A DNA stretch of 19,975 bases from Bacteroidales bacterium (GTDB lineage Bacteria > Bacteroidota > Bacteroidia > Bacteroidales > Paludibacteraceae), in NCBI GenBank assembly GCA_900771035.1, contig CAAGML010000152.1:1-19975 (forward strand), given 5' to 3'. Position numbers and translations under genes: made by a program. Of this stretch, positions 11,326 through 17,940 are shown piece after piece; within the stretch, counting starts at the first letter, position 1; every line of letters starts with the position of its first letter. The notes beneath the pieces are model-generated. The model saw only the letters and a program-made list of their open reading frames with translations, made no database searches and was not told the origin of the DNA.

Positions 11326-11358
11326 AGTGGAGGTGCTTGATAATCAAGTATCTCCACT
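11326..11358 (+). terminator. Long hairpin after rpoC, probable end of the rpoBC transcript
   Basis: AGTGGAG (11326-11332) pairs with CTCCACT (11352-11358). The stem continues through two G-T wobbles to CTTGA/TCAAG with a TAA loop, about 15 pairs in all. The bases after it (GTTGTCT) are only moderately T-rich, so termination may be imperfect or need Rho or processing. It lies 20 bases after the rpoC stop. Confidence 0.55.
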
Positions 11359-11390
11359 GTTGTCTATAATGCTAAAAAAAACCTCTTATT

Positions 11391-11425
11391 TTTAGTGATT
11401 ATCTCGAAAATTATTTGTAACTTTG
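11391..11425 (+). promoter_or_regulatory. Candidate promoter of the lysine-fermentation operon
   Basis: TAACTTTG at 11418-11425 matches the Bacteroides -7 consensus TAnnTTTG exactly. The upstream element is weak (TTTAG at 11391-11395 rather than TTTG). Transcription would start near 11431, giving a leader of about 65 bases before the CoA-transferase gene. That is too short for a lysine or cobalamin riboswitch. Confidence 0.6.
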
Positions 11426-11495
11426 AACGGCGAAAAATCGGGCTACCCATGCACTCTTTTTCACTGGTATAATAATAAAAAAAATAACATATATT

Positions 11496-12143
11496 ATGGC
11501 TCAGAAACGTATTACGGTTGAAGAGGCTGTGGCAAAGATTCACAGCGGAATGACTATTATGTTCGGTGGTTTTTTGGCAAATGGTTCTGCCAATAAAATC
11601 ATTGCGGCATTGGCTAAGACTGATGTCAAAGACCTTACTCTCATTTGCAACGACTCTGCTTTTGACGCTGTCGGTGTAGGTCTTCTTTTCGAGAAGAAAC
11701 AAATCAAGAAAGTCATCGCTACCTGGGTTGGTGGCAACTCTTGGCACCAGGAGCAGATGAATAACAAGACAACTGAGACAGAACTCGTTCCTCAAGGCAC
11801 TCTTGCTGAACGTATCCGTTGCGGCGGTTTTGGTCTTGGTGGTGTCCTCACTCCTGTAGGTCTCGGCACTATTGTCGCTGAAGGCAAGCAGATTATCAAC
11901 GTTGACGGGAAGGATTATCTTCTTGAGAAACCTCTCCGTGCAGACCTTGCACTCATCGGTGCTTCTCTTGGTGACGAGAGCGGTAACCTCGTTTATAAAG
12001 GCACATCTCAGAATTTCAACCCTCTCATGGCTGCTGCCGCTGACCTCGTTATTGCTGAGGTTGACGAAGTGGTGCCTGTAGGCTCAATCCCTCCAGAGAA
12101 TGTCCGCACTCCTAACATCCTTGTTGATTACCTTGTTTACTAA
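11496..12143 (+). CDS. atoD: Acetoacetate/butyrate CoA-transferase, alpha subunit
   Basis: This 215-residue protein is a family I CoA-transferase alpha subunit resembling E. coli AtoD along its whole length: TIMFGGF at about 20-26, KDLTLICNDSAF, VPQGTLAERIRCGGFGLGG, LTPVGLGT, LEKPLRADLALI and the NFNPL region. In lysine fermentation the enzyme moves CoA from butyryl-CoA to acetoacetate, releasing butyrate. The catalytic glutamate belongs to the beta subunit (AtoA), which is not encoded beside it, although alpha and beta genes are usually adjacent. The partner must therefore lie elsewhere. It is the first gene after the promoter-like box and 24 bases before kal. Substrate assignment comes from the operon, not from residues. 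Confidence 0.88.
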   Translation: MAQKRITVEEAVAKIHSGMTIMFGGFLANGSANKIIAALAKTDVKDLTLICNDSAFDAVGVGLLFEKKQIKKVIATWVGGNSWHQEQMNNKTTETELVPQGTLAERIRCGGFGLGGVLTPVGLGTIVAEGKQIINVDGKDYLLEKPLRADLALIGASLGDESGNLVYKGTSQNFNPLMAAAADLVIAEVDEVVPVGSIPPENVRTPNILVDYLVY

Positions 12144-12167
12144 ATCTCTAAAAAACAAAATACTATT

Positions 12168-12563
12168 ATGGAAGAAATAACTTCAGTTATACGTCTCAGA
12201 ATGGGTGCTAAGGATGCCCATTACGGTGGCAACCTTGTTGATGGTGCAAAGATGCTTGAACTTTTCGGCGATGTGGCAACAGAACTTCTCATCAAATGCG
12301 ATGGCGACGAGGGCCTTTTCTGCGCTTACGACATGGTAGAGTTCAAGGCTCCTACATACGCAGGTGATTACATTGAAGCTCGTGGCCGTATCACCAAGAT
12401 AGGCAACACCTCCCGCAAGATGGAGTTCGAGGCTTACAAAGTAGTCGTTTCCCGTGGAGACATCTCTGCCTCTGCCGCTGACGAGCTTGAAGAGCCAATC
12501 CTTGTTTGCCGTGCTTCAGGCACATGTGTAACCCCTAAAGAGTGCCAGCGCATTAAACGTTAA
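12168..12563 (+). CDS. kal: 3-aminobutyryl-CoA ammonia-lyase
   Basis: This 131-residue protein is a single hotdog-fold domain matching the Kal family, which removes ammonia from L-3-aminobutyryl-CoA to give crotonyl-CoA. Visible features are the N-terminal [19 protein letters not shown], the [17 protein letters not shown] strand region typical of hotdog proteins, and a C-terminal [11 protein letters not shown]. Length matches known Kal proteins of about 130 residues. It lies between the CoA-transferase subunit and kce, whose product is its substrate, with a 6-base gap to kce. The hotdog fold alone would allow other acyl-CoA chemistry. The neighbours make the Kal assignment strong. Confidence 0.92.
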   Translation: MEEITSVIRLRMGAKDAHYGGNLVDGAKMLELFGDVATELLIKCDGDEGLFCAYDMVEFKAPTYAGDYIEARGRITKIGNTSRKMEFEAYKVVVSRGDISASAADELEEPILVCRASGTCVTPKECQRIKR

Positions 12564-12569
12564 TAGTCT

Positions 12570-13403
12570 ATGGAGAAACTTATAATAACAGCCGCAATTT
12601 GCGGTGCTGAGGTAACCAAAGAGCAGAATCCTGCCGTTCCTTACACTGTCGAGGAGATTGTCCGCGAGGCAAAATCAGCAGTTGACGCAGGAGCTGCCAT
12701 CGTTCACCTTCATGTACGTGAGGATGACGGTACTCCTACCCAGAGTCACAAGCGTTTTCAGGAGTGCGAGGAGGCTATCTACAAGGCTTGCCCTAACGTA
12801 ATCCTCATTCCTTCAACGGGTGGTGCCGTTGGTATGACTCCTGACGAACGTCTTGACTCTACCAACACAACCCCTATCCCTGAAATGGCGACCCTTGACT
12901 GCGGTACCTGCAACTTCGGTGACGAAATCTTCGATAACACAATGCCAACCATGCGTGCTTTCGGCAAACGTATGATTGAGAAGGGCATCAAGCCTGAGTA
13001 TGAGTGCTTCGAGATGGGTCATCTTGACACAATCCTCACTATGGCACGTAAAGGCGAGGTTCCCGGTGCTCCTATGCAGTTCAACTTCGTGCTTGGCGTT
13101 CCCGGTTGTACTCCTGCCACTGTTGACAACCTTGTATGGCTTGTCAACAAGATTCCTGCCGGCTCAACATGGACAGTGACCGGCGTTGGCCGTTCTGCTT
13201 TCCAGATGGCAGCCGCAGCTATAGCCATGGGCGGTAACGTACGCGTGGGTTTTGAGGATAACCTCAACCTCGCACGTGGCGTTAAGGCTAAATCAAACGG
13301 CGAACTTGTTGCCAAGGTTGTCCGTATAGCCAAAGAACTCGGCAGTGAGATAGCAACCTCAGACGAGGCTCGCGAAATCCTTGGTCTCAAAAAACGTAAT
13401 TAA
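12570..13403 (+). CDS. kce: 3-keto-5-aminohexanoate cleavage enzyme
   Basis: Kce (277 residues) is a zinc-dependent enzyme of the DUF849/BKACE family that condenses 5-amino-3-oxohexanoate with acetyl-CoA to give acetoacetate and 3-aminobutyryl-CoA. The zinc-binding pair H46 and H48 sits in VHLHVREDDG. Further family signatures are IPSTGGAVGMTPDERL (about 80-95), the ECFEMGHL segment (about 145-152), and VGFEDNL near residue 229, with the glutamate expected as another metal ligand. Many BKACE paralogues use other beta-keto acids, so the substrate call relies partly on the surrounding kal, kdd and kamA. It starts 6 bases after kal and is probably translationally linked. Confidence 0.94.
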   Translation: MEKLIITAAICGAEVTKEQNPAVPYTVEEIVREAKSAVDAGAAIVHLHVREDDGTPTQSHKRFQECEEAIYKACPNVILIPSTGGAVGMTPDERLDSTNTTPIPEMATLDCGTCNFGDEIFDNTMPTMRAFGKRMIEKGIKPEYECFEMGHLDTILTMARKGEVPGAPMQFNFVLGVPGCTPATVDNLVWLVNKIPAGSTWTVTGVGRSAFQMAAAAIAMGGNVRVGFEDNLNLARGVKAKSNGELVAKVVRIAKELGSEIATSDEAREILGLKKRN

Positions 13404-13428
13404 TAACAATTAAAAACAGAAATACATT

Positions 13429-14502
13429 ATGCAAAAACATGGTAATAGATTCGGTACTCACCGTGTAATCGAACCACTTGGCGTACTTCCACAGCCAGCA
13501 AACAAACTCAACAACAACATGGACGAAATATGGGATAACGAAATTCTCATTGACGTTCAGACCCTTAATATTGACTCTGCTTCTTTCACTGACATTCACA
13601 ACTATGCAAAACAGCAGGCTGGCGAGGGTGCTCCAGTTGAGAAAGTCATGGAAGAGATTAAGAAAGAGATGCTCCTCAACGTAGAGCTTCAGGGTAAACA
13701 CCGCAACCGCCGTACAGGTTCTGGTGGTATGCTTCTCGGTAAGGTTGAGAAGATAGGTGATGCCCTCAAAGGCAAAATCGACCTCAAGGAGGGCGACCGC
13801 ATCGCTACTCTCGTTTCTTTGTCGTTGACTCCACTCCGCATTGACGAAATTCTCGAAATCCGTCCTGAGATTGACCAAGTTGATATAAAGGGTAAGGCTA
13901 TCCTCTTCGAGAGCGGTATCTATGCCAAAATCCCTACTGACATGCCTGAGAAACTTGCACTCTCTGCACTGGACGTTGCAGGTGCTCCTGCACAGACCGC
14001 AAAACTCTGCCAGTATGGTCAGAATGTTGTCATCCTCGGTGCCGGTGGCAAATCGGGTATGCTTTGCTGCTACGAGGCTAAGAAACGCGTAGGCGTAACG
14101 GGTAAGGTTATCGGTCTTGCCAACTCTCCAAAATCTACAAACCGTATCAAGGAACTTGGTTTCTGCGATGTTGTAGAGTCTGTTGCAGGCAAAACTCCTG
14201 CCGAGATTTATGAACTGGTAAGCAAACTTACCAACGGCAAGATGGCTGACGTTACAATCAACTGCGTCAACGTTCCTGACCAGGAGATGACCGCAATCCT
14301 CTGCACGAAGGATGACGGCGTTGTATATTTCTTCTCAATGGCTACCAGCTTCACCAAGGCTTCACTCGGTGCTGAGGGTATCGGTGCTGACGTTAACATG
14401 ATTATGGGTAACGGCTACACCAAGGGTCACGCTGAGTTCACTCTTCAGGAACTCCGCGAGAGCGAGAAACTCCGCAAGATTTTCGAGGAGTTGTACGCAT
14501 AA
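13429..14502 (+). CDS. kdd: L-erythro-3,5-diaminohexanoate dehydrogenase
   Basis: Kdd (357 residues) oxidises 3,5-diaminohexanoate to 5-amino-3-oxohexanoate with NAD(P) and release of ammonia, supplying the substrate of Kce. A Rossmann nucleotide-binding motif VILGAGGKSG is at about residues 201-210, following a zinc-less N-terminal domain with the family features HKTNRRTGSGG-like (here GKHRNRRTGSGGMLLG at about 93-108). The C-terminal part (VYFFSMATSFTKASLGAEG, then MIMGNGYTKGHAEF) is typical of Kdd. Length agrees with known members of about 345-350 residues. It is in line with kce (25-base gap). The gap to kamA is longer and filled with palindromic repeats. Confidence 0.94.
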   Translation: MQKHGNRFGTHRVIEPLGVLPQPANKLNNNMDEIWDNEILIDVQTLNIDSASFTDIHNYAKQQAGEGAPVEKVMEEIKKEMLLNVELQGKHRNRRTGSGGMLLGKVEKIGDALKGKIDLKEGDRIATLVSLSLTPLRIDEILEIRPEIDQVDIKGKAILFESGIYAKIPTDMPEKLALSALDVAGAPAQTAKLCQYGQNVVILGAGGKSGMLCCYEAKKRVGVTGKVIGLANSPKSTNRIKELGFCDVVESVAGKTPAEIYELVSKLTNGKMADVTINCVNVPDQEMTAILCTKDDGVVYFFSMATSFTKASLGAEGIGADVNMIMGNGYTKGHAEFTLQELRESEKLRKIFEELYA

Positions 14503-14510
14503 TGCATATT

Positions 14511-14602
14511 CTTTAGTTCAAAGCCCCGAAAGGGCGGCATAGTATATCACAGGGCGCAAGCCCTGTGTGGTTACGCCAAATAACTAAAGCCCAGTAAGGG
14601 CT
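14511..14602. repeat. REP-like palindromic repeat block between kdd and kamA
   Basis: Three hairpins follow each other: GCCC/GGGC (14523-14535), CACAGGGC/GCCCTGTG around GCAA (14548-14567, eight pairs), and AGCCC/GGGCT (14588-14602). The block is bounded by an inverted repeat, CTTTAGTT at 14511-14518 and AACTAAAG at 14582-14589. This is the design of dispersed REP-type elements seen in Bacteroidales genomes. A related copy lies at 17411-17455 in the opposite orientation. It may stabilise or trim the atoD-kdd mRNA, or simply be an inserted repeat. No transposase is near. Confidence 0.7.
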
Positions 14603-14633
14603 ACATAATTACACATAACTAAAAAATATCATT

Positions 14634-15872
14634 ATGGCATCTAACAGAAAACAACTTTTTCCAAATGTCACTGACGAGCAGTGGAATGACTGGCATTGGC
14701 AGGTACGCAACCGCATTGAGACATTGGAAGACCTCAAGAAATACATAAAACTGACCGCTGAGGAGGAAGAGGGTGTCCGCGAGTCGCTGAAATCCCTCCG
14801 TATGGCTATCACCCCATACTACCTCTCACTCATCGACCAGAACAACCCACACGACCCTGTCCGCAAACAGTGTATCCCTACCATCAAGGAGTTGCACCGT
14901 GCAGAGGCAGACCTTCTCGACCCACTTCACGAGGACTCTGACTCTCCTGTTCCCGGACTTACGCACCGTTATCCAGACCGTGTGCTCTTGCTCATCACTG
15001 ACATGTGTTCAATGTATTGCCGTCACTGCACCCGCCGTCGTTTCGCAGGTCAGAAGGATGCTGACAATCCAATGGACAACATTGAGAAGGGTATCGAGTA
15101 TATAGCACGCACGCCACAGGTTCGCGACGTGCTTCTTTCGGGTGGTGACGCTCTTATGGTGTCAGACGACCGCCTTGAGTATATCATCAAGAAACTCCGT
15201 GCCATTCCTCATGTGGAGGTTATCCGCCTTGGCTCACGTACCCCTGTGGTTTGCCCTCAGCGTATCACGCCTGAGCTCTGCAATATGCTCAAGAAGTACC
15301 ACCCATTCTGGTTGAACACGCATTTTAACCACCCACAGGAGATTACCGAGGAGTCGGCAGCAGCATGTGCGCGCCTTGCAGACGCAGGTATCCCATTGGG
15401 CAACCAGACAGTGCTTCTCCGTGGCATCAACGACTGCACACATATAATGAAGAAGCTCGTTCAGGGGCTTGTCAAGATTCGTGTGCGTCCTTATTATATC
15501 TACCAGTGCGACCTTTCAATGGGTATCGAGCATTTCCGTACGCCGGTATCAAAGGGTATCGAGATTATCGAGGCTCTTCGTGGTCACACCTCCGGCTATT
15601 GTGTGCCAACATTCGTTGTGGATGCTCCCGGCGGTGGCGGCAAGACTCCAGTCATGCCAAACTACGTTATTTCGCAGTCGCCTAACCGTGTGATTTTGCG
15701 TAACTACGAGGGTGTAATCACTACCTATACCGAGCCTACAGACTACAAGGAAGAGTGCCATTGCCCAGATTGCGAGAACCGCAAGTATGAGGGTGTTGAG
15801 AAACTCCTTGCGGGCAAGCAGCTCTCAATCGAGCCAGCAGACCTTGAACGTCACGAGCGCAACAAGAAATAA
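14634..15872 (+). CDS. kamA: L-lysine 2,3-aminomutase (radical SAM, PLP)
   Basis: KamA (412 residues) converts L-lysine to L-beta-lysine, the first step of lysine fermentation. Every key residue matches the numbering of the Clostridium subterminale enzyme: the radical-SAM 4Fe-4S cysteines C125, C129 and C132 (CSMYCRHC), R134 for the substrate carboxylate, the zinc cysteines C268, C375, C377 and C380, the substrate-binding aspartates D293 and D330, and the PLP lysine K337 in PGGGGK. This makes it a true lysine 2,3-aminomutase rather than the shorter EpmB type. It is the last gene before a strong terminator. kamD and kamE, which normally accompany it, are absent here. Confidence 0.98.
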   Translation: MASNRKQLFPNVTDEQWNDWHWQVRNRIETLEDLKKYIKLTAEEEEGVRESLKSLRMAITPYYLSLIDQNNPHDPVRKQCIPTIKELHRAEADLLDPLHEDSDSPVPGLTHRYPDRVLLLITDMCSMYCRHCTRRRFAGQKDADNPMDNIEKGIEYIARTPQVRDVLLSGGDALMVSDDRLEYIIKKLRAIPHVEVIRLGSRTPVVCPQRITPELCNMLKKYHPFWLNTHFNHPQEITEESAAACARLADAGIPLGNQTVLLRGINDCTHIMKKLVQGLVKIRVRPYYIYQCDLSMGIEHFRTPVSKGIEIIEALRGHTSGYCVPTFVVDAPGGGGKTPVMPNYVISQSPNRVILRNYEGVITTYTEPTDYKEECHCPDCENRKYEGVEKLLAGKQLSIEPADLERHERNKK

Positions 15873-15902
15873 CTGTATTAAGTTTATTATATTTTTTGTG
15901 GG

Positions 15903-15928
15903 GGCAGCCGATTTCGGCTGCCTTTTTT
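15903..15928 (+). terminator. Intrinsic terminator after kamA
   Basis: GGCAGCCG (15903-15910) pairs perfectly with CGGCTGCC (15915-15922) around ATTT, followed by six T (15923-15928). It is a textbook rho-independent terminator 30 bases after the kamA stop and ends the lysine operon. Confidence 0.95.
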
Positions 15929-15937
15929 ATGCCCTCA

Positions 15938-16026
15938 ATTTGTAATGTGGACTTAACAAATCAGATTCGTATTTGTAATGTGGACTTAACGAATAGCTTA
16001 TAAAATTGTAATGTGGACTTTGCAAA
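15938..16026 (+). repeat. Three tandem 23-bp repeats at exact 33-bp spacing
   Basis: Copies start at 15938, 15971 and 16004. The shared core is TTGTAATGTGGACTT, followed by AACAAA, AACGAA and TGCAAA respectively. Ten unrelated bases separate neighbouring copies. The period of 33 bases is exact and close to three helical turns, so bound proteins would sit on nearly the same face of the DNA. The array ends 16 bases before the -33 box of the ATPase gene. It may be an operator for that gene or an end of a mobile unit. Neither is proven. Confidence 0.9.
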
Positions 16027-16041
16027 AAACTTACGGAAATG

Positions 16042-16073
16042 TTTGGTGGTATTAACAATTTGTTGTATCTTTG
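16042..16073 (+). promoter_or_regulatory. Consensus Bacteroidales promoter of the ATPase gene
   Basis: TTTG at 16042-16045 and TATCTTTG at 16066-16073 are separated by 20 bases, an exact fit to the Bacteroides TTTG-N19-21-TAnnTTTG consensus. The start of transcription should fall near 16080, about 18 bases before the ATG at 16098. Confidence 0.85.
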
Positions 16074-16097
16074 CACCCGAAATTAAATGCAGATATT

Positions 16098-17291
16098 ATG
16101 GAGTCATTGGTTAGACGCAACAAAATGCTTATCGCACACACCAGCACTAAAATGGTTAGGTCTATTATGGATGAAATCAATTGGGACAATCGTTTGATTT
16201 CTATCCGCGGGGCAAGGGGAATAGGTAAGACGACCCTAATGCTACAATATCTGAAAATCAATGGAATAGACTATAGACAAAGTCTGTATGTGAGTCTTGA
16301 CGGAGGTTATTTCACTCAGCATTCCCTGATTGAATTTGCAGAAGAGTTTTATGTCCGAGGGGGAAAGCATCTCTTTTTGGACGAGGTGCATAAATATCCA
16401 ACCTGGAGTAGGGAGGTTAAGGAAATCTATGACAATTTTCCTGAGCTGAAACTGGTTTTGAGTGGCAGTTCTGTACTCAACATATTGAATGCTGACGCTG
16501 ATTTGTCACGAAGGTGTCTGCCATACGAGATGCAGGGGCTTTCGTTCAGAGAGTATCTTTGGCTTGTCAAGAACATTAGGATTGAGCCTGTCTCGTTGGA
16601 GGATTTGCTTAACCATGGCGATGAGTTTTGCGATATGGTGAATGAGAAATGCCGTCCTTTGGAGTTTTTCGATGATTATCTTGAGAATGGTTACTATCCT
16701 TTTGTCTTGGAAGGCAAACGTGACTATCTGACCAGATTACAGTCGGTTATTGACTTTATTCTTGAGGTGGAATTGCCTTTGCATTGCGGTGTCGAGGTTG
16801 GGAATATTCGTAAAATCAAGAGTCTCCTTACCATTCTTGCGTCAAATGTCCCAATGCAGGTTGACATCTCCAAACTTTCTGTTGCGATTGGCACTTCAAG
16901 GCAGACGGTATTGTCTTACCTTCAGTCACTGAAAAGGGCAAGGCTAATCAACCTTCTTTATTCAGACGAGAGTTCACTCAAGAAAATGCAGAAACCTGAT
17001 AAAATCTACCTTGAGAACACTAACATTGCTGACGTGTTGAGTCTTGCCGCTCCTAATACAGGTACTCTGAGGGAAGCTTTTTTTGTTAATCAACTTATGT
17101 ATAAGCACAGTGTGGAATACAGCAGTAAAGGTGATTTCAGGATTGATGGCAAATATACCGTAGAGATTGGCGGCAGAAGCAAGAGGGGCAAGCAGATTGC
17201 CAATGTGGAAAACGGTTTTATTGCGGCTGATGACGTTGAGTATGCCTACGGGAATAAAATTCCTCTTTATGCTTTTGGGTTTTTGTATTGA
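16098..17291 (+). CDS. AAA ATPase of the AAA_14/DUF4143 family
   Basis: This 397-residue protein has an N-terminal ATPase domain with Walker A GARGIGKTT (K44), Walker B HLFLDEVH (D95, E96) and a sensor-like LSGSS at about 121-125. A winged-helix-like segment follows at about 262-300 (ISKLSVAIGTSRQTVLSYLQ). The C-terminal DUF4143 part contains a nuclease-like strand pair (DFRIDG, then VEIGGRSK with E356) reminiscent of the PD-(D/E)XK fold. The family is abundant in Bacteroidota and archaea and its role is unknown. I chose the ATG at 16098, because an in-frame TTG at 16071 lies inside the promoter's -7 box. The gene stands alone with its own promoter and tandem repeats, and its codon use (AGG, TTG, GGG) differs from the genes to its left, suggesting separate acquisition. 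Confidence 0.9.
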   Translation: MESLVRRNKMLIAHTSTKMVRSIMDEINWDNRLISIRGARGIGKTTLMLQYLKINGIDYRQSLYVSLDGGYFTQHSLIEFAEEFYVRGGKHLFLDEVHKYPTWSREVKEIYDNFPELKLVLSGSSVLNILNADADLSRRCLPYEMQGLSFREYLWLVKNIRIEPVSLEDLLNHGDEFCDMVNEKCRPLEFFDDYLENGYYPFVLEGKRDYLTRLQSVIDFILEVELPLHCGVEVGNIRKIKSLLTILASNVPMQVDISKLSVAIGTSRQTVLSYLQSLKRARLINLLYSDESSLKKMQKPDKIYLENTNIADVLSLAAPNTGTLREAFFVNQLMYKHSVEYSSKGDFRIDGKYTVEIGGRSKRGKQIANVENGFIAADDVEYAYGNKIPLYAFGFLY

Positions 17292-17309
17292 GGCAGTGAG
17301 GTTTATTAT

Positions 17310-17329
17310 TGGCTCAATGACGAATTGAG
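17310..17329. repeat. Outer direct repeat, left copy
   Basis: TGGCTCAATGACGAA at 17310-17324 recurs exactly at 18193-18207 in the same orientation. With the following bases it forms a hairpin, CTCAAT/ATTGAG (17313-17329). It lies 19 bases after the ATPase stop, with no T run. Confidence 0.75.
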
Positions 17330-17354
17330 ACAATGTATATCACAGAGTTGGGTA

Positions 17355-17386
17355 CTCTCCACTCCCTGTCACCTCCCCGTGGAGAG
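17355..17386. repeat. Eight-pair inverted repeat
   Basis: CTCTCCAC (17355-17362) pairs with GTGGAGAG (17379-17386) across a 16-base loop. It adjoins the REP-like element at 17411 and probably belongs to the same family of dispersed palindromes. Confidence 0.55.
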
Positions 17387-17410
17387 GAATACCTTACAGG
17401 TAATGCCTTG

Positions 17411-17455
17411 TTACCCAGGGCTTACACACTGGGCTAATTTATGTCGCTTGCAGCG
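17411..17455. repeat. Second REP-like element, reverse orientation
   Basis: CCCAG/CTGGG (17414-17433) and CGCT/AGCG (17445-17455) form two small hairpins. On the minus strand the order GCGACATA followed by AGCCC...GGG parallels GGCGGCATA followed by the CACAGGGC hairpin at 14532-14567. The similarity is in layout and short words (CAGGGCTT, TATGYCGC), not a long exact match. Confidence 0.5.
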
Positions 17456-17458
17456 TTT

Positions 17459-17499
17459 GGAGTTTATATGCAAAATTACCCTCACAAAACGTTATATAG
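17459..17499. repeat. Inner direct repeat, left copy
   Basis: GGAGTTT, then TTACCCTCACAAAACGTTA and TATAG, correspond to GGAGTCT, TTACCACACAAAACGTTA and TAGAG at 18126-18172 on the same strand, with small gaps. The 13-base word CACAAAACGTTAT is shared exactly. Confidence 0.65.
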
Positions 17500-17539
17500 T
17501 CAGATTGACTCTGAAGTTTTTGTAAATTTATTGAAGTTG

Positions 17540-17824
17540 TCAAAATCGTTCAGAGATGTCTCGGAGAGTCAATGGACAGGTTCTCTGACCTTTTTTTGTT
17601 GAAATAAATAGGTCGGTGAACAAGTCCACATTGACCTGATTGACCAGTTTTATGGTACGGTAGGGCTTGGTCTTTTCTTGCTCTTTTGTGTTGTTAGTTT
17701 TGGGAGTAATCTGAGGCGGGTTATGATCTGCTTTCGGCTGGTATGCGATTTCAATAATTTCAATAATTTCACCTGAAAAGTTGGGGGTATGTTTTGGCCT
17801 TGGAACAAAAAAAGAAAGAAAACA
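17540..17824 (-). pseudogene. Decayed coding fragment, unknown family, 5' end missing
   Basis: On the minus strand a frame stays open for 94 codons from 17824 down to a TGA at 17540-17542, but has no usable start codon near its beginning. A TAA stop lies just upstream and the only GTG is far inside. The peptide looks like real protein: FSGEIIEIIEIAYQPKADHN, a lysine/threonine-rich linker, then IKLVNQVNVDLFTDLFISTK and GQRTCPLTLRDISERF. I do not recognise the family. Part of it (SGEIIEIIEI, then GQR) is repeated on the plus strand at 17911-17967 in mirror arrangement. It is probably a remnant of a mobile-element gene. Confidence 0.45.
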
Positions 17825-17940
17825 TTATAAAAAAGTATATATTTATATAAGTATATATATATAATAATATAATAATGTGTCCGTCAAAAAAAAAAGTGAC
17901 ACGTAGAATTTCAGGTGAAATTATTGAAATTATTGAAATC
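17747..17940. repeat. Perfect 32-bp inverted repeat around a 130-bp AT-rich spacer
   Basis: Bases 17747-17778 are the exact reverse complement of 17909-17940. Each arm contains a 9-base tandem (ATTTCAATA twice in the left arm). The 130-bp spacer has long A, T and TA tracts (for example 17833-17876) and no gene. The geometry fits both an invertible switch and an inverted duplication of coding sequence. No recombinase gene is in the window. Confidence 0.95.

Noticed and set aside
11362..11370. TATAAT box after rpoC as a sigma-70 type promoter
   Set aside because: There is no matching -35 element, and the Bacteroidales-type box at 11418 is a better candidate.
11431..11495. Riboswitch ahead of the lysine operon
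   Set aside because: The leader after the promoter-like box is only about 65 bases, too short for lysine or cobalamin riboswitches, and no conserved core was seen.
15938..16026. CRISPR array
   Set aside because: There are only three units with ten-base gaps and no cas genes; the spacers are far too short.
16071..16097. ATPase start at the in-frame TTG at 16071
   Set aside because: The codon overlaps the -7 promoter box, so it would not be in the transcript; the ATG at 16098 is used.
17325..17525. 66-codon open frame on the plus strand
   Set aside because: It runs across hairpins, a REP-like element and a direct repeat, and has no protein-like composition.
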